DNA from: an uncultured Lachnospiraceae bacterium
Lineage (GTDB): Bacteria > Bacillota_A > Clostridia > Lachnospirales > Lachnospiraceae
Assembly (NCBI GenBank): GCA_902780985.1
Contig: CACZHN010000110.1
Coordinates: forward strand, 1 to 8,257
DNA: 8,257 bases
Direction of reading: 5' to 3'
Each line of letters begins with the position of its first letter. Position 1 is the stretch's first letter. Position numbers and translations under genes: made by a program. The notes beneath the pieces were generated by a model. That model did not search any database. It worked only from the letters and a program-made list of their open reading frames with translations, and had not been told where the DNA came from. Below, piece after piece: positions 1 to 5,283 of the stretch.

Positions 1-2
1 AT

Positions 3-74
3 AATGCTCCATTCGCCGGGTCAAGGTCGGAGTCGTCCTCTGACTAAGCGACGGAATGCTCCTTTTTCAAGGTC
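3..74 (-). repeat. Tandem bipartite repeat in the leader of the outgoing left-edge transcript
   Basis: Read on the minus strand, GACCTTGA followed by GGAGCATT occurs twice. The first copy is at 74-67 and 62-55 with 4 bases between the blocks; the second is at 28-21 and 10-3 with 10 bases between. The first copy begins at the base predicted as +1 of the promoter at 81-109, so both copies should lie in the 5' leader. CATTC (58-54) can pair with GAATG (14-10), and AGTC (44-41) with GACT (33-30), so some folding is possible. I do not recognise an RNA family. An ATG at 12-10 could begin a truncated gene, but it has no ribosome binding site at a normal distance. The downstream gene is outside the window. 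Confidence 0.5.
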
Positions 75-80
75 AGTGTT

Positions 81-109
81 ATTCTACACATATGAAGGGT
101 ATGTGTCAA
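81..109 (-). promoter_or_regulatory. Near-consensus sigma-A promoter firing towards the left edge
   Basis: On the minus strand the -35 box is TTGACA (109-104, perfect) and the -10 box is TAGAAT (86-81, five of six), with exactly 17 bp between them. Predicted +1 is near base 74. It lies 35 bp downstream of the tRNA-Pro 3' end and must serve a gene or RNA beyond the left edge. This is the best-matching promoter in the window. Confidence 0.8.
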
Positions 110-143
110 GGGTAAGTTTTCCTCCGACCCCACAGTTCCATTT

Positions 144-216
144 TCGGAATGACAAGACTCGAACTTGCGACCTCTAGACCCCCAGTCTAGCGTTCTACCA
201 CCTGAACTACATCCCG
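144..216 (-). tRNA. tRNA-Pro (anticodon GGG)
   Basis: A 73-base cloverleaf folds on the minus strand. It has a 7-bp acceptor stem with one G-U pair, a 4-bp D stem (GTTC/GAAC) with GG in the loop, and a 5-bp anticodon stem (CTAGA/TCTAG). The anticodon loop is CTGGGGG, giving anticodon GGG with U33 and G37. The variable region has 5 bases, and the T stem has one G-U pair with a TTCGAGT loop. The first pair C1-G72 and discriminator A73 fit bacterial tRNA-Pro. It reads CCC and CCU codons. CCA is not encoded, because AAA follows the discriminator base. No promoter is visible just upstream; the aroC stop codon is only 42 bp away, so it may be cut from an aroC read-through transcript. Confidence 0.95.
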
Positions 217-225
217 TACATAAAC

Positions 226-255
226 TTCTGCGAAGACCCGACGGCCTTCGCAGAA
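226..255 (-). terminator. Hairpin between aroC and tRNA-Pro (weak terminator or processing site)
   Basis: A perfect 10-bp inverted repeat (TTCTGCGAAG / CTTCGCAGAA) with a 10-base loop lies 3 bases after the aroC stop codon. In the minus direction it is followed by GTTTATGTA, which is only partly U-rich, and the tRNA begins 9 bases after the stem. The stem is strong and the tail weak, so partial termination or read-through into the tRNA both fit. Confidence 0.55.
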
Positions 256-258
256 TGA

Positions 259-1362
259 TTACTTGTCGTTATAAACTTTTGCCACATCGCTGAATCGGCT
301 CAGATTGCCCTTAAGCAGAAGGTCTGCGATGCTGAAGGCTATCATGGATTCCACAACCACAACCGCTCTCGGTGCGATTATCGGATCGTGCCTTCCTTTT
401 ATCTCGATCTCGGTTTCTTCTTTAGATGAATTAACCGTCTTCTGTGGTCTGAATATAGATGGTGTCGGTTTAAATGCAGCCCTTACCACGATGTCGCTTC
501 CGTCACTCATTCCGCCCAGGATTCCGCCTGAATGATTTGTTGCCTTTGCAACCTTACCATCTTTGATAATGAACTCATCATTATTTACGGAGCCGATTGC
601 TGAACTTACTTCTGTTCCGTCTCCGATCTCTACGGCCTTTACAGCCCCGATGGACATAACGCCCGCAGCGATACGTGCATCCAGCTTATCAAATACAGGC
701 TCGCCGATTCCCGGCTTAAGTCCCGTCACTATACACTCTATCTCAGCACCCGAAGAATTCTTCTCTGCAATGAGAGTCTTAAGATACTCCTCTGCCTTTG
801 CAGCTGCTTCGACATCCGGCATATAGAGATTATTCTTCATGATCTCGGCTTCATCGAAATTCTTATAATCGATCTCGATATCACCGATCTTCTTAACGTA
901 AGCAAGAATCTTTACTCCCAGTTCGGAAAGAAGCTTCTCTGCTACAGCTCCCGCCATAACTCTTCCGATAGTCTCTCTTCCCGAAGATCTTCCGCCGCCT
1001 CTGTGATCGCGTATACCGAACTTCACATCGAAGCCGTAGTCCGCATGTCCCGGCCTGTATACATTTTCCAGGTCGCTGTAATCCTTGGACAGCTGGGAAG
1101 TATTCTTCACTAACATTGAAATCGGTGTTCCCAAAGTTTTACCTTCGAAAACACCCGATAATATGGAAACCGCATCGGCTTCCGATCTTTTAGTTGTAAA
1201 TTCGGACTGTCCCGGACGTCTTCTGTCCAGGAAACTCTGAATGTATTCCTCTGAAATATCAAGTCCCGCAGGGCATCCGTCGATCACTGCGCCAAGAGCG
1301 GCACCGTGTGACTCTCCCCATGTGGAAACAGTTAATATATCGCCAAATATTGATCCGGCCAT
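259..1362 (-). CDS. aroC: Chorismate synthase
   Basis: This 367-aa protein makes chorismate from 5-enolpyruvylshikimate-3-phosphate, the last step of the shikimate pathway. The enzyme uses reduced FMN and acts in the cytoplasm. Family signatures are all present: GESHG at 16-20 (His19), the RRRPGQSEF segment at about 48-55, HADY at 106-109 with the conserved His106, and the RGGGRSSGRET block at 121-131. GEPVFDKLDA lies near 220, NHSGGILGGMSDG at 276-288, and GRHDPIIAPRAVVVVE at 323-338. Length is normal for the family and no key segment is missing. The ATG at 1362 starts the typical MAGSIFG N-terminus and has GAGG at 1373-1370, 7 bases upstream. It lies 40 bp after xerD with no terminator or clear promoter between, so the two are probably co-transcribed. 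It ends with TAA just before a hairpin and tRNA-Pro. Confidence 0.97.
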   Translation of the reverse strand: MAGSIFGDILTVSTWGESHGAALGAVIDGCPAGLDISEEYIQSFLDRRRPGQSEFTTKRSEADAVSILSGVFEGKTLGTPISMLVKNTSQLSKDYSDLENVYRPGHADYGFDVKFGIRDHRGGGRSSGRETIGRVMAGAVAEKLLSELGVKILAYVKKIGDIEIDYKNFDEAEIMKNNLYMPDVEAAAKAEEYLKTLIAEKNSSGAEIECIVTGLKPGIGEPVFDKLDARIAAGVMSIGAVKAVEIGDGTEVSSAIGSVNNDEFIIKDGKVAKATNHSGGILGGMSDGSDIVVRAAFKPTPSIFRPQKTVNSSKEETEIEIKGRHDPIIAPRAVVVVESMIAFSIADLLLKGNLSRFSDVAKVYNDK

Positions 1363-1402
1363 TTTAAAACCTCGTAAAACATAAAATCTAGTAAATTAAA
1401 AA

Positions 1403-2293
1403 CTACCTTGAAGCCATGGCAGCTCTCGGATGAGCCTTGTCATAAACTTCCTTAAGTCTGCTGGACTTACCTTTAAGATAAACCTGTGTTGTCGAAATAT
1501 CGCTGTGGCCGAGCATTTCCTGAAGACTTCTCAGATCAGCACCGTTATTAACCATATGCGTAGCGAAGCTGTGTCTGATCATATGAGGTGTGATATCCTT
1601 CTCGATTCCGGCCTTCTTGGCATAAGCCTTAAGAAGCTTCCAGAAGCCCTGTCTGGACATCTGACCGCCCTTTACATTTGTAAAGAGGTACTCCTGATCT
1701 TCACACATTACAGGTCTTATATCTGTTAAGTACTTTGAAAGTGCGTACTTTGCTGCATTTTTGATAGGGATCATTCTTGACTTGCTGCCGTCATGACACT
1801 CGATAAAGCCCATCTGAAGATTAACATCGGTAACCTTAAGGGAAATGAGCTCGGTAACCCTGAGGCCTGTGGCATAAAGCAGTTCCAGCATTGCCTTGTC
1901 TCTGATCTCCTTCGGAGAATCTCCGACCGGCTGGTCAAGAAGCGCGCTTACTTCTTCTATGGTAAGAGTATCGGGAACCTTCTTCTCAACCTTAGGCGGA
2001 TGAATGCCCTCGGCCGGATTGCCGCTGATCTTACCTCTTTCAAGAAGATAAATGAAAAAAGACCTGATGCTTGCAATGTTTCTTGAAACAGTTGCCGAAC
2101 TGAAGTCACCGTTCTCAAGGCTGAGTACGTATGAACGAACCATGGTGGAATTGATATCCTTAACGGTCGTTACGCCCTTGCCCGCAAGATAATCCTTCAG
2201 CTTTATCAGATCTCTTCTATAAGATTGAATCGTGTTATTGCTGCTATGCTTTGAACCCTGCAGATATTCAATATATCCGTCAATTTCTGTCAT
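1403..2293 (-). CDS. xerD: Tyrosine recombinase XerD
   Basis: This 296-aa protein is a site-specific recombinase; XerD works with XerC at dif to resolve chromosome dimers. The N-terminal core-binding (SAM-like) domain spans about 1-90 and the catalytic domain about 105-290. Visible active-site residues are Arg145 (ATGLRVTEL), His237 and Arg240 (PHMIRHSFATH), His263 (LGHSDISTTQ) and nucleophile Tyr272. The HPRA tail at 288-291 is typical of XerD. The usual GKGNKER hairpin that carries the catalytic Lys reads HDGSKSR here, so Lys171 is the only candidate. The frame is open upstream to a TTG at 2365, but that TTG overlaps the promoter -35 box. ATG 2293, or GTG 2296 immediately before it, is the likely start, served by AGAGGG at 2310-2305. 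The nearest relative could be another Xer-family integrase, but the core genomic context favours XerD. Confidence 0.92.
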   Translation of the reverse strand: MTEIDGYIEYLQGSKHSSNNTIQSYRRDLIKLKDYLAGKGVTTVKDINSTMVRSYVLSLENGDFSSATVSRNIASIRSFFIYLLERGKISGNPAEGIHPPKVEKKVPDTLTIEEVSALLDQPVGDSPKEIRDKAMLELLYATGLRVTELISLKVTDVNLQMGFIECHDGSKSRMIPIKNAAKYALSKYLTDIRPVMCEDQEYLFTNVKGGQMSRQGFWKLLKAYAKKAGIEKDITPHMIRHSFATHMVNNGADLRSLQEMLGHSDISTTQVYLKGKSSRLKEVYDKAHPRAAMASR

Positions 2294-2336
2294 CACTTCA
2301 CTAACCCTCTCCAAGTTTATTAAGTCGCGTAGGATT

Positions 2337-2365
2337 AGTATACTGTTTAATTTACATAAATTCAA
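2337..2365 (-). promoter_or_regulatory. Promoter of the xerD-aroC transcript
   Basis: On the minus strand, TTGAAT (2365-2360) and TATACT (2342-2337) are 17 bp apart. Predicted +1 is near 2330, giving a leader of about 37 bases before the xerD ATG at 2293. The -10 matches the consensus at five of six positions and the -35 at four of six. Confidence 0.7.
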
Positions 2366-2385
2366 CCAAAATTTTTTATGTAAAT
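2350..2385. repeat. 11-bp perfect inverted repeat around the xerD -35 box
   Basis: ATTTACATAAA (2350-2360) and TTTATGTAAAT (2375-2385) are exact reverse complements separated by 14 bp. The left arm fills most of the spacer and touches the -35 box of the xerD promoter; the rest lies just upstream. The position suits an operator for a dimeric regulator. It is AT-rich, so chance is not excluded. Because it is upstream of +1, it would not be in the xerD mRNA. Confidence 0.5.
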
Positions 2386-2444
2386 CTGCCGCGAAGCCTT
2401 GATTTTATTGGGTTTATGCAAAATGTCGACCACCCCATATGTGG

Positions 2445-2466
2445 TTAACACAATATCTTGTGTTAA
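2445..2466. repeat. 9-bp inverted repeat after the Nudix gene
   Basis: TTAACACAA (2445-2453) and TTGTGTTAA (2458-2466) form a perfect 9-bp stem with the 4-base loop TATC, starting 7 bases beyond the Nudix stop codon. In the minus direction no U-tract follows the stem, so it is not a textbook terminator. A second overlapping palindrome, TGTTAAAAA-A-TTTTTAACA, covers 2461-2479. It could be a weak 3' end signal or a protein-binding site. Confidence 0.4.
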
Positions 2467-2473
2467 AAAATTT

Positions 2474-3061
2474 TTAACATTTTTTTAACAAATATGCATA
2501 AATTGCAATAATTGTCTTGCTGTCATGAATTTTACCGGATTCGATATACTGAAGCGCCTCTTCGGGAGTAATCCTGATAACATCCATGTACTCATCGCTG
2601 TCTCTGCTGATGCTTCCCTTCGTGCACTCGGTTCCGATAAACACGGCGGTCCTTTCACTGAAAAGTCCCACCGAAGCCACTATATAATTTATGAAATGCA
2701 GCTTCCCCGGAATAAGCCCGGTCTCCTCTTCGGCTTCTCTTCTGGCGCATCTCTCAAATGCTTCCATATCCTCCGGAGCCTCACCCTTTGTCAGAATATC
2801 CTCCGACAGAGTTACGTCATCCGGTTCCATGCATCCCGCAGGAATCTCTACGGACTCACCGTCCAGCACCTGCCTGTACTGCTTCACCAGCACCAGCTTT
2901 CCGTCATCATCTACCAGAAGTATTCCCGCACCGTTCCTGTTCTCCACATAATCGTAGTACAGCTTCTCCCCCTCCGGCGTCAGCATAGTATCCTCATAAA
3001 CCTTAACCCTATGCCCCTGATACTTAAGATTCCTGTCTATCTTTTTTATTCTTTCGCTCAT
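2474..3061 (-). CDS. Nudix hydrolase, probable ADP-ribose pyrophosphatase
   Basis: This 195-aa Nudix-fold protein resembles enzymes that split ADP-ribose into AMP and ribose 5-phosphate using Mg2+. Supporting segments are LVLVKQYRQVLDGESVEIPAG at 57-76, which is the ADP-ribose pyrophosphatase pattern (KQYR followed by E-PAG), and the metal-binding helix REAEEETGL at 108-116 with Glu109, Glu112 and Glu113. Glu100 sits 7 residues before Arg108, as the motif requires. The Nudix glycine is normally 6 residues before that Glu. If it is Gly76 of PAG, about 18 extra residues are inserted; Gly93 is off by one. The ATG at 3061 has TGAGGA at 3075-3070, 8 bases upstream. The substrate is inferred from family resemblance; other Nudix substrates are possible. 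A TATAAT at 3136-3131 may drive it alone. Confidence 0.85.
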   Translation of the reverse strand: MSERIKKIDRNLKYQGHRVKVYEDTMLTPEGEKLYYDYVENRNGAGILLVDDDGKLVLVKQYRQVLDGESVEIPAGCMEPDDVTLSEDILTKGEAPEDMEAFERCARREAEEETGLIPGKLHFINYIVASVGLFSERTAVFIGTECTKGSISRDSDEYMDVIRITPEEALQYIESGKIHDSKTIIAIYAYLLKKC

Positions 3062-3130
3062 AGCCTAAATCCTCATACATACTCATATAGTCATAATCTC
3101 TTGAATAACATAAATCTTTGAACAGATATA

Positions 3131-3136
3131 ATTATA
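3131..3136 (-). promoter_or_regulatory. Candidate -10 box for the Nudix gene
   Basis: A perfect TATAAT reads on the minus strand at 3136-3131, about 70 bases before the Nudix ATG. The matching -35 region (about 3153-3159) reads TTTATT or CTTTAT, a poor match, and falls inside the inverted repeat at 3145-3213. Support comes from the -10 box and from the terminator immediately upstream. Confidence 0.45.
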
Positions 3137-3144
3137 CACTATCA

Positions 3145-3213
3145 GCTTACAAAATAAAGTGCGCCTGAGTGACCATTCAATTGTGTCATCTCAGGCGCCT
3201 TTACTTTGTAAGC
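3145..3213. terminator. Long-stem bidirectional terminator between the sigma-4-like gene and the Nudix gene
   Basis: A core 9-bp GC-rich stem pairs GCGCCTGAG (3161-3169) with CTCAGGCGC (3190-3198). It extends inwards by TGAC/GTCA past a bulge and outwards by about 15 bp (GCTTACAAAATAAAG against CTTTACTTTGTAAGC, one G-U pair, one bulged base). U-rich tails follow the core on both strands: ACTTTATTTT on minus and CTTTACTTTGT on plus. On the minus strand it should end the small sigma-4-like transcript 47 bases after its stop codon. Confidence 0.8.
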
Positions 3214-3260
3214 GTCAATCTTTTAATTCATAAACGTCAAATCATTCAATTCAAACTTCT

Positions 3261-3443
3261 TCATGCATTTGTGAGCATCTGTCTAGCCGATTCAAATCTC
3301 GATCTCACATTGTCCTCTGTGATATTAAGTTCCTTGGCTGTTTTCTTCGGTGAATAATCTTTAATAACAAGATAATACACTACATCATAATATATCTTAG
3401 GAAGATCATTCATACGAATCCGCCAGTCGTTCTCCTGTGTCAT
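3261..3443 (-). CDS. Orphan sigma-70 region 4-like helix-turn-helix mini-protein
   Basis: This 60-aa protein has no named family that I can assign. Its body, residues 13-57, follows the region-4 pattern of ECF sigma factors position by position. It starts with DLPKIYYDVVYYL, continues with the helix-turn-helix at about 31-50 (SPKKTAKELNITEDNVRSRF), and closes with the SR-x3-AR-x2-L ending. No region 2 is present, and the promoter and rny terminator upstream leave no room for one. The frame is open to a TTG at 3446, but ATG 3443 is the likely start: GAGG at 3454-3451 is 7 bases upstream. It has its own promoter candidate and terminator, which argues for a working small gene rather than a decayed sigma factor. 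It probably binds DNA or RNA polymerase; its target is unknown. Phage-type or plasmid-type regulators with sigma-4-like HTHs are an alternative. Confidence 0.8.
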   Translation of the reverse strand: MTQENDWRIRMNDLPKIYYDVVYYLVIKDYSPKKTAKELNITEDNVRSRFESARQMLTNA

Positions 3444-3506
3444 CAAGTCACCTCTTTCGCATTAATCATACAAACACTGATATATTAACCTTCCGTCGGA
3501 GTGTAT

Positions 3507-3525
3507 TGTCACTCACAATGTCACT
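3507..3525. repeat. 12-bp-spaced direct repeat over the sigma-4-like gene's promoter
   Basis: TGTCACT occurs at 3507-3513 and again at 3519-3525, so the copies start 12 bp apart. The second copy overlaps the candidate -10 box and the first lies at about +3 to +9. The region also holds GTGT...ACAC and ATTGT...ACAAT inverted pieces. The layout would suit repression of the small gene, possibly by its own product. Confidence 0.4.
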
Positions 3526-3531
3526 ATAACA
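3523..3531 (-). promoter_or_regulatory. Extended -10 promoter candidate for the sigma-4-like gene
   Basis: The minus strand reads TGT then TATAGT at 3531-3523, an extended -10 (TGN plus a five-of-six -10 box). Predicted +1 is near 3516, leaving a leader of about 73 bases. No good -35 box stands 16-18 bp upstream. Confidence 0.45.
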
Positions 3532-3593
3532 CACGAAAGTATATTAAACGTTTAACAAAAGATTTAGAATTTATTAAATTAACCCAAAACGCA

Positions 3594-3624
3594 TAAAAAA
3601 GGCTGCCACATAAGCGACAGCCTT
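3594..3624 (-). terminator. Intrinsic terminator of rny
   Basis: The minus strand forms an 11-bp stem, AAGGCTGTCGC with GTGGCAGCCTT (two G-U pairs), with a 4-base TTAT loop, followed at once by a run of T. It begins 4 bases after the rny stop codon. It is a classic rho-independent terminator and separates rny from the small downstream gene. Confidence 0.93.
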
Positions 3625-3628
3625 AACA

Positions 3629-5182
3629 TTATTTTGCATAATCTGTGATTCTTGATTCTCTGATAAGACTGACTTTTATCTGTCCCGGATATTCAAGCTC
3701 ATCCTCTATCTTCTTAGATATGTCTCGAGCAAGAATTACCATATCAGCATCATTAATCTGATCAGGAACTACCATTACCCTGATTTCTCTACCTGCCTGA
3801 ATAGCAAAGGATTTGTCAACACCGTTGAAACCGTTGGCAATATCTTCAAGCTTTGTAAGCCTTGTAGAATATGTTTCAAGGGTTTCACGTCTTGCACCCG
3901 GTCTAGCAGCTGAAATAGTATCTGCAGCCTGTACAATACATGCTATAAGACTTTCTGCCTCACAGTCTCCGTGATGTGAAGCAACTGAATTTACGACAAC
4001 ACTATTTTCTTTGTACTTTCTACAAAGATCAACACCGATAGTAACGTGAGATCCTTCCATCTCATGATCAATTGATTTTCCGATATCGTGCAGAAGTCCT
4101 GCACGCTTAGCAAGCTTAACGTCCTCACCGATCTCACCGGCTATAAGACCGCTGAGCTGTGATACTTCAACAGAATGCTTGAGTGCGTTCTGTCCGTAGC
4201 TTGTTCTGAACTTCATTCTACCCAGAAGCTTTATAAGCTCAGGATGAAGTCCGTGTACACCAACCTCAAGGGCTGCTGCTTCACCTTCCTCGCGCATCAT
4301 GGTCTCGACTTCCTTCTTGGCCTTCTCAACCATTTCTTCGATTCTGGCTGGATGGATACGTCCATCCACGATGAGTTTTTCAAGCGCTATACGAGCAACT
4401 TCACGCCTTACAGGATCGAAACTCGAAAGTACGACTGCTTCAGGCGTATCATCTATTATAAGATCGACACCGGTCAGAGTCTCGAGAGTACGTATGTTAC
4501 GACCCTCTCTTCCGATAATCCTTCCTTTCATCTCATCTGAAGGAAGCTGTACGAGTGATATCGTTGATTCTGAGACTACATCAGCTGCACACTTCTGTAT
4601 CGCATTAACAACGTACTCCTTGGCCTTTTTATCAGCCTCTTCCTTCGCTCTGGATTCCATTTCCTTGATCATTATCGCTGTTTCGTGTTTAACGTCGTCT
4701 TCAACAGACTTAAGCAAATATTCCTTTGCCTGTTCAGAGGTGAGTCCGGATATTCTCTCCAGTTCCTGTTCTCTCTTTGCCATGAGTTCGTCTACGGCAG
4801 CTGTCTTCTTAGCAAGATTAGCTTCTTTAGAAGCAAGTGACTGTTCTTTCTTCTCTAAGCTGTCACTCTTCTTGTCAAGATTCTCCTCACGCTGCAGAAC
4901 TCTTTTCTCCATATGCTGAATCTCTGAGCGACGGTCTTTAACTTCCTTCTCAATGTCATTCTTGGTCTTTAAGGCCTCTTCCTTGGCAGTGAGGAGTATG
5001 TCGCGCTTCTTTGACTCGGCATCCTTAAGAGCTTCATCTATAATATCCCTAGCTTTGTCTTCCGCCTTACCTATCTTAGCTTCAGCAATGTTCTTTCTGT
5101 AAGCTATTCCGGCAAACCAGGCAGCAACCGCAGCTATAATAACTATGACAGCACAGATGATAATAGCAATCGGATCACCCAC
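3629..5182 (-). CDS. rny: Ribonuclease Y
   Basis: RNase Y is a membrane-anchored endoribonuclease that starts mRNA decay in many Firmicutes. This 517-aa protein has the full layout. An N-terminal membrane helix lies at about 5-27, followed by a long charged coiled coil at about 30-205. A KH domain at about 207-285 carries GREG at 224-227. An HD domain at about 330-425 carries His336, His365-Asp366 ([10 protein letters not shown]) and Asp421, and a conserved C-terminal domain follows. Length is normal. The start is a GTG at 5182 giving MGDPIAIII; the RBS AAGGAGGT at 5196-5189, with its AGGAGG core 7 bases away, makes this choice firm. It follows recX by 92 bp with its own promoter and ends at a strong terminator. 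recA-recX followed by rny is a known Firmicute neighbourhood. Confidence 0.97.
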   Translation of the reverse strand: MGDPIAIIICAVIVIIAAVAAWFAGIAYRKNIAEAKIGKAEDKARDIIDEALKDAESKKRDILLTAKEEALKTKNDIEKEVKDRRSEIQHMEKRVLQREENLDKKSDSLEKKEQSLASKEANLAKKTAAVDELMAKREQELERISGLTSEQAKEYLLKSVEDDVKHETAIMIKEMESRAKEEADKKAKEYVVNAIQKCAADVVSESTISLVQLPSDEMKGRIIGREGRNIRTLETLTGVDLIIDDTPEAVVLSSFDPVRREVARIALEKLIVDGRIHPARIEEMVEKAKKEVETMMREEGEAAALEVGVHGLHPELIKLLGRMKFRTSYGQNALKHSVEVSQLSGLIAGEIGEDVKLAKRAGLLHDIGKSIDHEMEGSHVTIGVDLCRKYKENSVVVNSVASHHGDCEAESLIACIVQAADTISAARPGARRETLETYSTRLTKLEDIANGFNGVDKSFAIQAGREIRVMVVPDQINDADMVILARDISKKIEDELEYPGQIKVSLIRESRITDYAK

Positions 5183-5212
5183 AGGAGCACCTCCTTTATA
5201 TATTTAATTTTT

Positions 5213-5229
5213 ATTGTACAAATTGTACA
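5213..5229. repeat. Direct repeat ATTGTACA in the rny leader
   Basis: ATTGTACA is found at 5213-5220 and 5222-5229, 9 bp apart, each containing the self-complementary TTGTACA(A) core. It lies between the promoter and the RBS of rny, so it would be in the 5' untranslated RNA. The role is unknown, and low sequence complexity makes chance possible. Confidence 0.35.
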
Positions 5230-5254
5230 TATTTACCAAATGCACAACACTAAT

Positions 5255-5283
5255 ATATTACTTTTTTTACCATATTATGTCAA
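5255..5283 (-). promoter_or_regulatory. Promoter of rny
   Basis: A perfect TTGACA on the minus strand (5283-5278) overlaps the last codons of recX, followed after 17 bp by TAATAT (5260-5255, four of six). Predicted +1 is near 5248, giving a leader of about 65 bases. No terminator stands between recX and rny, so read-through from recA-recX is also possible. Confidence 0.65.

Noticed and set aside
3..18. Resemblance of GGCGAATGGAG on the minus strand to the start of fluoride riboswitches
   Set aside because: The partner segment that should close the first stem (TTCGCC-like) is not there; the match is too short.
2458..2479. Possible Rex operator (TTGTTAA-N4-TTAACAA type) after the Nudix gene
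   Set aside because: The half-sites are spaced 7 bp rather than 4 and there is no matching promoter position.
2525..3121. Long plus-strand open frame opposite the Nudix gene
   Set aside because: It is the antisense shadow of a well-supported gene; its protein shows no domain and no suitable RBS was seen.
4299..4919. 206-codon plus-strand frame opposite rny
   Set aside because: Serine-rich low-complexity translation of the antisense of the rny coiled coil and KH region; no independent support.
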